Assembly (NCBI GenBank): GCA_943328975.2
Contig: CALQCC020000031.1
Coordinates: 1 to 58,679 of the forward strand
Direction of reading: 5' to 3'
Length of the DNA: 58,679 bases
Source: Bordetella parapertussis
Lineage (GTDB): Bacteria; Acidobacteriota; Terriglobia; Bryobacterales; Bryobacteraceae
This document shows, piece by piece, positions 1 to 9,782 of the stretch (its first letter is position 1; the number at the start of each line of letters is the position of its first letter). Under the pieces are notes generated by a model that saw nothing but the letters and a program-made list of their open reading frames with translations, was not told the origin of the DNA and made no database searches. The position numbers and the translations under genes are program-made.

Positions 1-195
1 ATCCTAGCCGAGGCCCGCAAGATCGCCGGCTCCATCGAAGGCAAAGACGTGATGTTGCGCGTCCACCCCGACGTGGCCAAGGTCATCAAGTCGCACCAGA
101 ACAAGTACCTGGAAGAGCTGGAAGAAGTCCTCCGGCGCCCGGTGCTGGTGAAGAGCGATCCGCTGCTCCATAACGAGAAGTTCGACTTGGCGTAA
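1..195 (+). CDS. rng: Ribonuclease G/E family protein, C-terminal fragment (5' end outside window)
   Basis: Open from the first base in frame 1 and ends at TAA 193-195, giving the last 64 residues of a longer protein. The tail (VMLRVHPDVAKVI near the start, then a helix-rich stretch, then HNEKFDLA) resembles the C-terminal end of Rne/Rng-type endoribonucleases, which mature rRNA and turn over mRNA. The catalytic and S1 domains would lie to the left of the window, so the assignment rests on the tail alone. Its last 21 codons recur, diverged, at 491-553. A hairpin follows 25 bases after the stop. Confidence 0.6.
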   Translation: MLAEARKIAGSIEGKDVMLRVHPDVAKVIKSHQNKYLEELEEVLRRPVLVKSDPLLHNEKFDLA

Positions 196-219
196 GCGAA
201 GTCGGTAACGTTGTACGAT

Positions 220-258
220 AAAGCCCATGCAGGCATTACGCCGCGCATGGGCTTTCTT
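220..258 (+). terminator. Rho-independent terminator-like hairpin after rng
   Basis: AAAGCCCATGC (220-230) pairs perfectly with GCATGGGCTTT (245-255) around a 14-nt loop, and is followed by a pyrimidine-rich tail (TTTCTTCGTTCT). It sits 25 nt after the rng stop, as expected for its terminator. The U tract is broken by C and G, so it may be weak. Confidence 0.6.
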
Positions 259-490
259 CGTTCTACTGCTTGATGAATCGGGCGGTGTCCAAGATCTGCA
301 TTGATGGTAAGCTCGAAGCCATGCAGTCACAACCTAAAGGCTCACGTCCATATCTGTTCAACTGGTGGGTCTACGGAACCGGCTTTATTGGCGGGCTGGT
401 TGCGTTGTTTCAATTTTTGAAAAGGTGACTGCGGTCCTAGGACACCACCAGAGCTCGAGCATAATCAGCCGTTCGTCATCACACGTTCCG

Positions 491-553
491 CGGCGTCCGG
501 TGCTGGTGAAGAGTGACCTAGTGCCCTATAAAGAGAAGTTCGATCTGGCGTAA
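491..553 (+). pseudogene. Decayed partial duplicate of the rng 3' end
   Basis: These 63 bases align without gaps to 133-195, the last 20 sense codons plus stop of the rng-like gene, with roughly 50 of 63 bases matching by eye. The encoded tail RRPVLVKSDLVPYKEKFDLA differs from the original RRPVLVKSDPLLHNEKFDLA mainly in the middle, and several changes are synonymous. Upstream similarity stops abruptly. An open frame does extend back to 365, but its first 40 residues resemble nothing I recognise, so this is better read as a gene fragment left by duplication than as a functional gene. Confidence 0.6.
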
Positions 554-574
554 CTCTACGAACCGCTCCCATGA

Positions 575-1798
575 TTAAGCTTCATCCAGGAGGGCATTGG
601 CCTCCTGGATGTACTGGCTGATTGCTTCCCTTAGCGCCTGATCCGAGTTCTTAAGTGCACTGAGAGGAACCCGGGATCCGTTGATTCTGATGTCCATGGA
701 CTTGTCAAACACTTTTACCGACGCGCCCGGGAGAGCTGCTGCAATCCGTTCAAGAAACGTACGGATGATCTTGGGCCCTTCTGTTGTTGTCCGCAGTTTC
801 CCGTTAATAGATGGTCCCCAGAAATCCACGTAAGGGGGGTTGAAGTAGATCAGTCCTTGTCTGTCGCCATTCGCGAGGCTGCGCTTGAGCATCAGGCTCT
901 CCCCGGTCGAACCGATCTGCGTTTCGATCGAGAGGTCACTAAGCGTTTGTACGAAACCTTTGATCCATGCAACTTGTTCGGGTGCGGTCGCTCCAAGCCA
1001 TTCGTAGAATCTGTCTCCAGATATCGATGTCTTCGTTTCCGTTACTATCGCCGCGGCACCTGGGCCGGATTCCGTAACGGTTAGTTCCGTCCCCTGAGAC
1101 GTGACCACAGTGACGTGCCGTTCGATGGTCTGCGTTCTTGCCATTACGTCCGGCAACGCGAGAATAGCTCCATCCGGCATTGTATAGAGTCGAATCTGAA
1201 CGATGCCGAACGAGTAGCGCAAGGAATGGTGCATCAGATGGTTCGCGAGACTTTCCATATCGTCCCGCACGCCGTCGCCCAAGATCAGGAGGAGGAAACG
1301 GCCTTCGCGCAGGTTTCGTGATACACGGTCAACGAAGTCAGTTTCACTCGGTGAATCGGGGGCGGCGCGACTAACGAGTTCAAAAAGAGGGTTGTCTCCC
1401 AATGCCTCCTTCGAGCGCAGCTTGCGAATGCTGTCATTCAAGGTGTTGTACTTCAATCCAGCAAAATCTTTGGCGTATTCGAGTATCTGCGTAACAACCT
1501 TGCGCCTGGCCTCCTGATTCTTCCAGAGCTTCACCTCAACCAATACGGGATAGCCAGTGGGGGTGAAATAGAGATTGTCGAGATATCCGGAACCCAGGGG
1601 GAGTTCGCATACTATCGGAACGATGTCGCTGAAAGACGACTCCACTTCCTCAGCGGGAACGAGTTCGGGGTGCTGATTGATAAGCGATTGAAGCCATCTT
1701 TCGTCGTACGGAGGCTTGTCTAGCGGGATGCGCCGTAGCACGGAAAGTGACTGGTCGGAGGTTCCGAAACTGTGAATCAGCGCAGGCGTTAGAGGCAT
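575..1798 (-). CDS. Hypothetical protein with PD-(D/E)XK nuclease-like N-terminal domain
   Basis: This 407-residue protein has no signal peptide. Around residues 60-110 it carries the pattern expected of a PD-(D/E)XK nuclease fold: a conserved Asp in GYLDNLYF, then the strand motif VLVEVKLWKN with the E-x-K pair, then the helix ARRKVVTQILEYAKDF. The C-terminal half (from about residue 250) is not recognisable and might bind a partner or DNA. Codon use is less GC-rich than in most neighbours, suggesting transfer. It lies 114 bases downstream of an antitoxin remnant on the same strand, with no restriction-modification partner nearby. A defence or repair nuclease is plausible, but function is unknown. 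Confidence 0.6.
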   Translation of the reverse strand: MPLTPALIHSFGTSDQSLSVLRRIPLDKPPYDERWLQSLINQHPELVPAEEVESSFSDIVPIVCELPLGSGYLDNLYFTPTGYPVLVEVKLWKNQEARRKVVTQILEYAKDFAGLKYNTLNDSIRKLRSKEALGDNPLFELVSRAAPDSPSETDFVDRVSRNLREGRFLLLILGDGVRDDMESLANHLMHHSLRYSFGIVQIRLYTMPDGAILALPDVMARTQTIERHVTVVTSQGTELTVTESGPGAAAIVTETKTSISGDRFYEWLGATAPEQVAWIKGFVQTLSDLSIETQIGSTGESLMLKRSLANGDRQGLIYFNPPYVDFWGPSINGKLRTTTEGPKIIRTFLERIAAALPGASVKVFDKSMDIRINGSRVPLSALKNSDQALREAISQYIQEANALLDEA

Positions 1799-1912
1799 GT
1801 AATAGTCAGATCCCGATCTAAAGGGCTTAGAAGTGCATGAACGCCGGATAGTAGCACAACCAATGTGTCGAGCGTATTGGGCAAGCAGTTCCCCTCTCCC
1901 TGACGAGGCAAA

Positions 1913-2131
1913 CTACTCTCCGTCGAAGGCTTTCAGAAAGTCGTCTGGCATCGGTTCGAAGAACGAGGGCGGAACGGTGATCATCCCCTTCGCTACACTA
2001 ATCATGGGCTTGCGCTTGCGGCCTAGGTGGGCTTTTGCCTCGCTCATGTTCGCTCGCTTCACGGGGGCTATTGCGTCCGCGCTGCAATAACTGCTTTCGG
2101 GTTCCAGGCCGGTACGGAACTCCTTTCGCAA
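1913..2131 (-). pseudogene. Phd/YefM-type antitoxin remnant with internal deletion
   Basis: The reading frame contains MSEAKAHLGR, which matches the DNA-binding helix region of Phd/YefM antitoxins, followed almost at once by KGMITVPPSFFEPMPDDFLK, which matches the toxin-binding C-terminal tail of PIN-partnered antitoxins. About 30-35 residues that normally separate the two are missing, so the protein looks internally deleted. A TTG at 2131 opens the frame, but an ATG at 2045-2047 is a more natural start. No VapC/PIN toxin follows. The next gene on this strand is the 407-residue nuclease-like protein. A short functional antitoxin cannot be excluded. Confidence 0.5.
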
Positions 2132-2243
2132 CCATAACCTGCCGCCGCACCCGCCCTCCGCCGCTCGCCCGCCGTGTTATTTCAATACCTGATGGGTGCC
2201 TCTTTCAACCACCAACCCGCCTCGCCGCGCACCGAAAAATACC

Positions 2244-2314
2244 AAACGAACCCAATTTCCGCGCCTATCTCACTCACAACACACGCACTTCCGCCCCGAA
2301 AAACGAACCCATTT
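2244..2314. repeat. Two copies of an AACGAACCCA(A)TTT intergenic repeat
   Basis: AAACGAACCCAATTT (2244-2258) and AAACGAACCCATTT (2301-2314) lie 57 bases apart in a C- and A-rich stretch without a convincing gene. Both are preceded by a run of A after CCGAAAA or similar. The stretch between the antitoxin remnant and the next gene (2132-2341) otherwise holds only the putative promoter at 2330. Confidence 0.5.
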
Positions 2315-2329
2315 GGGCCCCAACCTCGC

Positions 2330-2335
2330 TACAAT
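2330..2335 (+). promoter_or_regulatory. Putative -10 box TACAAT just ahead of a TTG start
   Basis: TACAAT lies six bases before the TTG at 2342, which would place transcription start at or next to the start codon. No clear -35 box and no Shine-Dalgarno sequence is visible, so the transcript may be leaderless. Confidence 0.35.
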
Positions 2336-2341
2336 AACCAC

Positions 2342-2881
2342 TTGCGCTACTTCTTCAGCCGCCGGGTCCCTCACCCTCACCGCGTCCTGCTCATCGAGAG
2401 CGGGTCCCGAGGCGTGATCGAAAAGCTGCTGCCCCTCTTGCCCGGAGCGTTCGGCCACGTCGAGATCGACCTCGTCACCTGCTACGTCGACCAGCCCGCA
2501 GGCTTCACGGGGCGCGTGTTCAACGTCAACGAATACGGTGGACCCTCGGGGCGCGACCGGCTGCTGGCGGATCTCGCGGCGCGCGACTATCAACTCACTG
2601 GGCTCCTCTGCACAGCCGAGCCGATCATGACCAAGTGGAAATGGTGGCTTGCGTGGAAGCTGCCGGTCAAGGTTTTCATCATCAACGAAAACGCCGACTT
2701 CTTCTGGTGCGATTGGAGCCACTTCGGCGTCGTGTGGAATTTCGCGCTCGAACGCGCGGGGCTCACCGGAGCAGCCGCCGTGCCCGCGCTCGCTCGGCTG
2801 CTGTTTCTGCCCCTAACCGTAAGCTTCCTGCTGGCGTATGCTGGCACTGTACATTTCCGAAGGAGATTGCGCCTGCTATGA
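2342..2881 (+). CDS. Hypothetical membrane-anchored protein, possibly glycan-related
   Basis: A 179-residue protein if started at TTG 2342; the open frame runs back to 2174, but that extension reads through the AACGAACCC repeats and looks non-coding. Recognisable stretches are HRVLLIESGSRGVIEKLLP near the N-terminus, LLCTAEPIMTKWKWWLAWKL in the middle, VFIINENADFFW, and a C-terminal hydrophobic segment followed by a basic tail (RRRLRLL). I recall similar proteins in acidobacterial genomes, often near sugar-transfer genes, but their function is not known. Its stop (TGA 2879-2881) overlaps the ATG of the quinone oxidoreductase by four bases, so the two are probably translationally coupled. Confidence 0.55.
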   Translation: MRYFFSRRVPHPHRVLLIESGSRGVIEKLLPLLPGAFGHVEIDLVTCYVDQPAGFTGRVFNVNEYGGPSGRDRLLADLAARDYQLTGLLCTAEPIMTKWKWWLAWKLPVKVFIINENADFFWCDWSHFGVVWNFALERAGLTGAAAVPALARLLFLPLTVSFLLAYAGTVHFRRRLRLL

Positions 2882-3846
2882 AAGCTATCTACATCGATCA
2901 ACCCGGCGGACCTGAAGCGCTCGTTTACGGGGACCGGCCGAAGCCTGCGCCCGCCGCGGGGGAGGTGCTGGTGAAGGTCGCCTACTCCGGCGTCAACTTC
3001 ATCGACACGTATCATCGTGGGGGACTCTACAAGCTCCCACTGCCGGCGATCATTGGGTCGGAGGCGGCGGGTACGGTCGAGGCCGTGGGTGAAGGAGTAA
3101 CACAGTTCAAGCCCGGCGATCGCGTCGCGTATGCGATGGCGCGCGGGTCATACGCGGAGTACCACGCGGTCCCTGCGGGGCAGTTGGTGATCGTGCCGGA
3201 CGCTGTGCCGCTCGACATCGCAGCGGCCGCGATGTTGCAAGGCATGACGGCGCACTATCTCACGCACTCGACGTTCGAATTGAAGCACGACCACACCGCT
3301 CTGGTCCACGCGGCTGCGGGTGGCACCGGGCGCTTGATCGTCCAGATGGCGACGATGGCGGGCGCTCGCGTCATTGCTACCGTGGGGTCTGAGGCGAAGG
3401 CGAAGCTGACGCTCGGCGATGGGTCGAGCGCGGCGATTCTCTATAACTCCGAAGACTGGGTCGCGGAAGTGAAGCGGCTCACTGATGGCAAGGGCGTCGA
3501 CGTGGTGTATGACGGCGTCGGCCAGTCGACGTTCCTCAAAGGGCTCGACTGTTTGAAGCCCTTCGGCATGATGGTGACGTTCGGGCAATCGAGCGGGCCC
3601 ATCGGCACGTTCGATCCACTGCTGTTGGCTGCGAAAGGCTCGCTCTATCTCACGCGTCCCACGCTCGCGACCTATATCGCCCAACGCGCCGACCTGGAAT
3701 GGCGAACCCGCGATCTCTTCTCGTGGATCAGTTCCGGCAAACTGAAGGTCCGCATCGATAAAATTTATCCGCTCGCCGAAGCCGCCCAGGCCCAGCGCGA
3801 TCTCGAAGGTCGCAAGACCACCGGTAAACTGTTAATCGGGATTTAA
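2878..3846 (+). CDS. NADPH:quinone oxidoreductase, zeta-crystallin type
   Basis: This 322-residue medium-chain dehydrogenase/reductase reduces quinones with NADPH. It starts MKAIYIDQPGGPEAL, has the family pattern SGVNFIDTYHRGGLY, the nucleotide-binding HAAAGGTGRLIVQMA and the segment GKGVDVVYDGVG, and lacks zinc-binding cysteines as expected for this subgroup. Length is typical. The ATG at 2878 is preceded by AAGGAG 12 bases upstream; the longer open frame back to 2635 is an overlap with the preceding gene. The stop codon lies inside a 25-nt repeat (3834-3858) found again at 47936-47960. The next gene is convergent, with its stop codon 12 bases away. Confidence 0.88.
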   Translation: MKAIYIDQPGGPEALVYGDRPKPAPAAGEVLVKVAYSGVNFIDTYHRGGLYKLPLPAIIGSEAAGTVEAVGEGVTQFKPGDRVAYAMARGSYAEYHAVPAGQLVIVPDAVPLDIAAAAMLQGMTAHYLTHSTFELKHDHTALVHAAAGGTGRLIVQMATMAGARVIATVGSEAKAKLTLGDGSSAAILYNSEDWVAEVKRLTDGKGVDVVYDGVGQSTFLKGLDCLKPFGMMVTFGQSSGPIGTFDPLLLAAKGSLYLTRPTLATYIAQRADLEWRTRDLFSWISSGKLKVRIDKIYPLAEAAQAQRDLEGRKTTGKLLIGI

Positions 3847-3858
3847 GGTGTCTGACAC
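3834..3858. repeat. 25-nt dispersed repeat, copy 1 (palindromic GGTGTCTGACAC core)
   Basis: This stretch is identical over 25 bases to 47936-47960. It holds AATCGGGATTTAAGG and a GTGTC-T-GACAC palindrome. It spans the stop of the quinone oxidoreductase and touches the stop of the convergent aminotransferase gene, so it occupies the 3' ends of a convergent gene pair. Confidence 0.75.
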
Positions 3859-4970
3859 TATTTAACGGCGGCGCAGACGGTTTCGATTTGCGCGCGCGTC
3901 ATCTCCGGGAATAGCGGGAGCGAGAGGACTTGTTCCGCGATGCTCTCCGACACCGGGAAATCGCCCTGCTTGTAGCCGAGGTCCGCGTGCGCCTGCATCA
4001 GGTGGATCGGCTGCGGGTAGTGAATGCCGAACTGGATCTCCTGGGCCGCGAGCGCCTCGGTCAGCGCCTGGCGCCGCTTAGTCAGGATCGCGTAGACGTG
4101 GAACACGTGGCGCCGGTCCGGCATCGCCGTCGGAGTGACAACATCGCTCCCCGCCAGCAGTTCCGTGTAGATCGCGGCATTCGTCCGCCGAGCCTCGGTC
4201 CACTTTTCCAAGTGGCGCAACTTCACGCGCAGCACCGCTCCCTGGATGCCCTCCATGCGATAGTTGAAGCCCTTCAGCACGTGATAGTAACGCTGCTCCG
4301 TGCCCCAGTTGCGCAGCATGCGAATCTGGCGATCATAGTCGGCGTTGTTCGTCGTGACCAGCCCGCCTTCGCCGTATGCGCCGAGGTTCTTGCCGGGATA
4401 GAAGCTGAAGATCCCCATGTCGCCGATCGAGCCCGCCCGCCGACCCTTGTATTCCGCTCCGTGGGCCTGCGCCGCGTCTTCGATCACCACCAGCTTGTGC
4501 TTGCGCGCGATTTCCAGAATCGGGTCCATGTCGCAGCACTGGCCGTAAAGATGGACCGGCACAATCGCCTTCGTGCGCGGCGTGATGCGCGCTTCGATCT
4601 GCGCCACGTCCATCATGTACGTCACCGGATCGATGTCGACAAAGACCGGTGTACCTCCGGCGTAGCGGATCGCCGCAGTGGTCGCGACGAACGTGTACGG
4701 GACCGTAATGACTTCGTCGCCGGGCCCGACGCCTGCCGCCAGAACCGCCAAGTGCAGCGCGCTGGTGCCGGAGTTGACGCCGATGCCGTGGTTCGCGCCG
4801 GAGTAGGCCGCGAATTCGGCCTCAAACCCGGCCACTTCGCTACCGAGCACGTACTCAGTCGATTCGAGAACTTTCAGAACAGCAGCGTCCACTTCCGGCT
4901 TGATCGCTCTGTATTGGGCTTTGAGGTCTAAGTATGGAATCACGGGATTAAACATCGAGTTTATCAGCAT
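3858..4970 (-). CDS. DegT/DnrJ/EryC1/StrS family sugar aminotransferase
   Basis: A 370-residue PLP-dependent fold-type I aminotransferase that usually transfers an amino group to a nucleotide-linked keto-sugar for cell-surface glycans. Visible motifs are PYLDLKAQY at the start, GVNSGTSALHLA, the cofactor-contacting EDAAQAHGA (residues 164-172) and the Schiff-base lysine K194 in SFYPGKNLGAYG. An acceptor-binding tail (GIHYPQPIHL) is also typical. Two ATGs are possible, 4970 and 4955; neither has a good Shine-Dalgarno. The gene is convergent with the quinone oxidoreductase and backs onto the tRNA-Gly promoter. The sugar substrate cannot be named from sequence. Confidence 0.88.
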   Translation of the reverse strand: MLINSMFNPVIPYLDLKAQYRAIKPEVDAAVLKVLESTEYVLGSEVAGFEAEFAAYSGANHGIGVNSGTSALHLAVLAAGVGPGDEVITVPYTFVATTAAIRYAGGTPVFVDIDPVTYMMDVAQIEARITPRTKAIVPVHLYGQCCDMDPILEIARKHKLVVIEDAAQAHGAEYKGRRAGSIGDMGIFSFYPGKNLGAYGEGGLVTTNNADYDRQIRMLRNWGTEQRYYHVLKGFNYRMEGIQGAVLRVKLRHLEKWTEARRTNAAIYTELLAGSDVVTPTAMPDRRHVFHVYAILTKRRQALTEALAAQEIQFGIHYPQPIHLMQAHADLGYKQGDFPVSESIAEQVLSLPLFPEMTRAQIETVCAAVK

Positions 4971-4982
4971 CGCTCGGAAAGT

Positions 4983-5011
4983 TTGACTTTCGGCCCCTTG
5001 TTCGCGACAAT
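4983..5011 (+). promoter_or_regulatory. Sigma-70-type promoter of tRNA-Gly
   Basis: TTGACT (4983-4988) and GACAAT (5006-5011) are separated by exactly 17 bases, giving a start near 5018, about 34 bases before the tRNA. This is one of the clearest vegetative promoters in the window. Confidence 0.65.
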
Positions 5012-5051
5012 TGACTTAAGCCCTTACGGGTGTCCTTCCTGCTGGAGCAAT

Positions 5052-5127
<76 letters not shown>

Positions 5128-5308
5128 TTAAAAACCCTTCCGTCCTTTTTCGCGTCTCAATCCGCACACTCTCGTCCCATAACCGGACACTTGCGCGCGT
5201 GTTAGAATCAGTCTGGTTCCATAACTGCATGTTTCTAAAGGAAAATGATCGCTCTCCTGAAACGGCGCGGAACGTGCGATATAGAAGTAGACCAATGAGG
5301 CCCCGCAC

Positions 5309-6562
5309 ATGGATGTAAAACGCGAAGGTGTGGCGAAACGCAAGCGTATCAAGCTGGCGCTTGGGCTCACGCTGCTGGCTGCGGGCGTGGCGTTTGCCGG
5401 GTATCGCATCTCCAAGCTGGAACCGGCGGCTCCGTCGGTGGAATTCGCGACCCTGTGGCCGGATACGGTGAAGCGTGGTCCAATGGTCCGCGACGTCAAA
5501 GGCATCGGGACCCTGGTCCCGGAAGAAATTGTGTGGATTCCGGCCAAGTCCGAGGGGCAAGTCGAAAAGGTCCTGCGGAAATCGGGCGAACTGGTGCAGG
5601 CGAACACCGTTTTGGTGGTCCTGAGCAACCCAGATCTGGAACTGCAGGCCAGTGACCTGGGATGGCAGATCAAGCAGGCGGAGGCGGGCTTGGCGGATCT
5701 GCGCGTGAAGCTCAAGAGCCAGCGCTACGATTCCGAAGCCGCCGTGCGCCGCACCGAAACATCCATGGAGCAAGCCGCGCTCAACATGGACAAGAAACAG
5801 CAGCTCTTCAACATGCAACTGGAGCCCGAGATCAACGTCAAGGATGCGGTCTCGAACTGGAAGCAGACCCGCAACACGCACGACGCCGAGCAGCAGAAGC
5901 TGGACATCCTGGAAGATTCGCAGAAGGCGCAGCTCGATTCCTCGAAGGTGCAAGTCGATAAGTTGCGCGATACCTGGGAACGCAAGAAGCAGCAGGTCCG
6001 CGAACTCGTAATCCGGGCGGGAACCGACGGTGTATTGCAGGAGATTAACCTGCAGGTGGGTCAGCGGATCCAACCCGGAGCCGTGCTGGCCAAGGTGGCT
6101 CGCCCCGACAGTCTGAAAGCGGAGCTGAAGATCTCTGAGACGCAGGCCAAGGACATCCTGTTGGGACAGCGGGCGTCCATCGATACGCGGAACGGAATCA
6201 TTCCCGCACACGTAGTTCGTATCGATCCCAATGTTGTGAACGGTACCCGCACGATTGACTGCGCGCTGGACGGTCCGCTGCCCACTGGAGCGGTGCCGGA
6301 TTTGAGCGTGGATGGTACGGTGGAGTTTGAACGTTTGGAAGACGTCCTGTACATCGGGCGACCCGTGTTCGGCCAGCCGAATTCCCAAGTGAGTTTGTTC
6401 AAGATCAGTGCCGATGGCAAGACCGCCAACCGCGTGACCGTGAAGCTGGGCAAGGGGTCCGTGACTTCGATAGAAGTGCTGTCCGGATTGTCCGAAGGGG
6501 ATCGTGTGATCCTCTCTGACATGTCCGCGCAAGACCAGTACCAAAAGATTCAGTTAAACTAG
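5309..6562 (+). CDS. HlyD/MacA-type periplasmic adaptor of an ABC export system
   Basis: This 417-residue membrane-fusion protein links an inner-membrane ABC exporter to an outer-membrane channel. It has a basic N-terminus, one membrane segment (about residues 13-31), a split lipoyl/barrel-sandwich domain (GQVEKVLRKSGELVQANTVL and later VLQEINLQVGQRIQPGAVL), a long coiled-coil between them (about 120-230, rich in Gln, Lys, Glu), and a beta-barrel domain. The ATG at 5309 has only a weak Shine-Dalgarno. A possible -10 box TAGAAT lies at 5203-5208. It is followed after 13 bases by its ATPase, but no permease gene follows, which is unusual. Confidence 0.85.
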   Translation: MDVKREGVAKRKRIKLALGLTLLAAGVAFAGYRISKLEPAAPSVEFATLWPDTVKRGPMVRDVKGIGTLVPEEIVWIPAKSEGQVEKVLRKSGELVQANTVLVVLSNPDLELQASDLGWQIKQAEAGLADLRVKLKSQRYDSEAAVRRTETSMEQAALNMDKKQQLFNMQLEPEINVKDAVSNWKQTRNTHDAEQQKLDILEDSQKAQLDSSKVQVDKLRDTWERKKQQVRELVIRAGTDGVLQEINLQVGQRIQPGAVLAKVARPDSLKAELKISETQAKDILLGQRASIDTRNGIIPAHVVRIDPNVVNGTRTIDCALDGPLPTGAVPDLSVDGTVEFERLEDVLYIGRPVFGQPNSQVSLFKISADGKTANRVTVKLGKGSVTSIEVLSGLSEGDRVILSDMSAQDQYQKIQLN

Positions 6563-6575
6563 CCACGAGGACCGC

Positions 6576-7271
<696 letters not shown>

Positions 7272-7280
7272 ACTGGATGC

Positions 7281-7853
7281 ATGGCCACACTGCCCGTCCA
7301 GCCGCTCAGTGAGGAGGAGTATCTCCGCATCGAACGTGCGGCCTTCGAGAAGAGCGAATATCACGACGGTCAGATGTTCGCGATGGCAGGTGGAACCCCG
7401 AATCACGCGCTGATCTCGAATCGAGCCGGTTCACTTCTGGACCGCGCTGTGCCACCGGCATGCCGCGTCTTTAATGCTGATCAGCGTATCCACATCGCGG
7501 CGGCGCGCACCTTCAGTTATGCCGACTGCCTGGTCGTCTGCGGCGACCCCAAATTCGCCAGCGACCAGCAAGACAACCTCCTTAATCCGCTGCTGATCGT
7601 CGAGGTATTATCCCCTTCGACGCAAGACTACGACCGCGGCAAGAAATTCGAACTCTACCGGACTATCGAGAGCTTCCGCGAGTATCTGATTGTCCATCAG
7701 GACCGCCGGTTCGTGGAGCACCACTCGAAACAAGAGGACGGCAGTTGGGTCCTGCGTGAGCATTCCGGCACCGAAGGTTCCGTGGCAATCCCGCGCCTTG
7801 GCCTTCACCTTTCGCTCGGCGATCTCTACTCCTCCGCACTAGACCTCGACTGA
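7281..7853 (+). CDS. Uma2 family (DUF820) putative restriction-endonuclease-fold protein
   Basis: A 190-residue member of the Uma2 family, which adopts a PD-(D/E)XK fold but whose role is unproven. Typical features are LSEEEYLRIERAAFEKSEYH at the N-terminus, GGTPNHALISNRAGSLL, the acidic site residues in YADCLVVCGDP and LLIVEVLSPST, and the following DRGKKFELYR helix. The family is heavily amplified in some cyanobacteria and acidobacteria. The ATG at 7281 follows a TAAACT motif at 7269-7274 and no Shine-Dalgarno, so it may have its own near-leaderless transcript rather than belong to the transporter operon. Confidence 0.85.
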   Translation: MATLPVQPLSEEEYLRIERAAFEKSEYHDGQMFAMAGGTPNHALISNRAGSLLDRAVPPACRVFNADQRIHIAAARTFSYADCLVVCGDPKFASDQQDNLLNPLLIVEVLSPSTQDYDRGKKFELYRTIESFREYLIVHQDRRFVEHHSKQEDGSWVLREHSGTEGSVAIPRLGLHLSLGDLYSSALDLD

Positions 7854-7905
7854 ATTTGTCGCACCGCCGGCGAATCGGTCATACTTCTGTTGAAGGAGAC
7901 CGCTT

Positions 7906-9765
<1,860 letters not shown>

Positions 9766-9782
9766 GGACGTCGTTTGCGACG

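Noticed and set aside
2174-2341. N-terminal extension of the membrane-anchored protein
   Set aside because: The extension is translated from the AACGAACCC repeat region and lacks similarity to the family core; TTG 2342 fits better.
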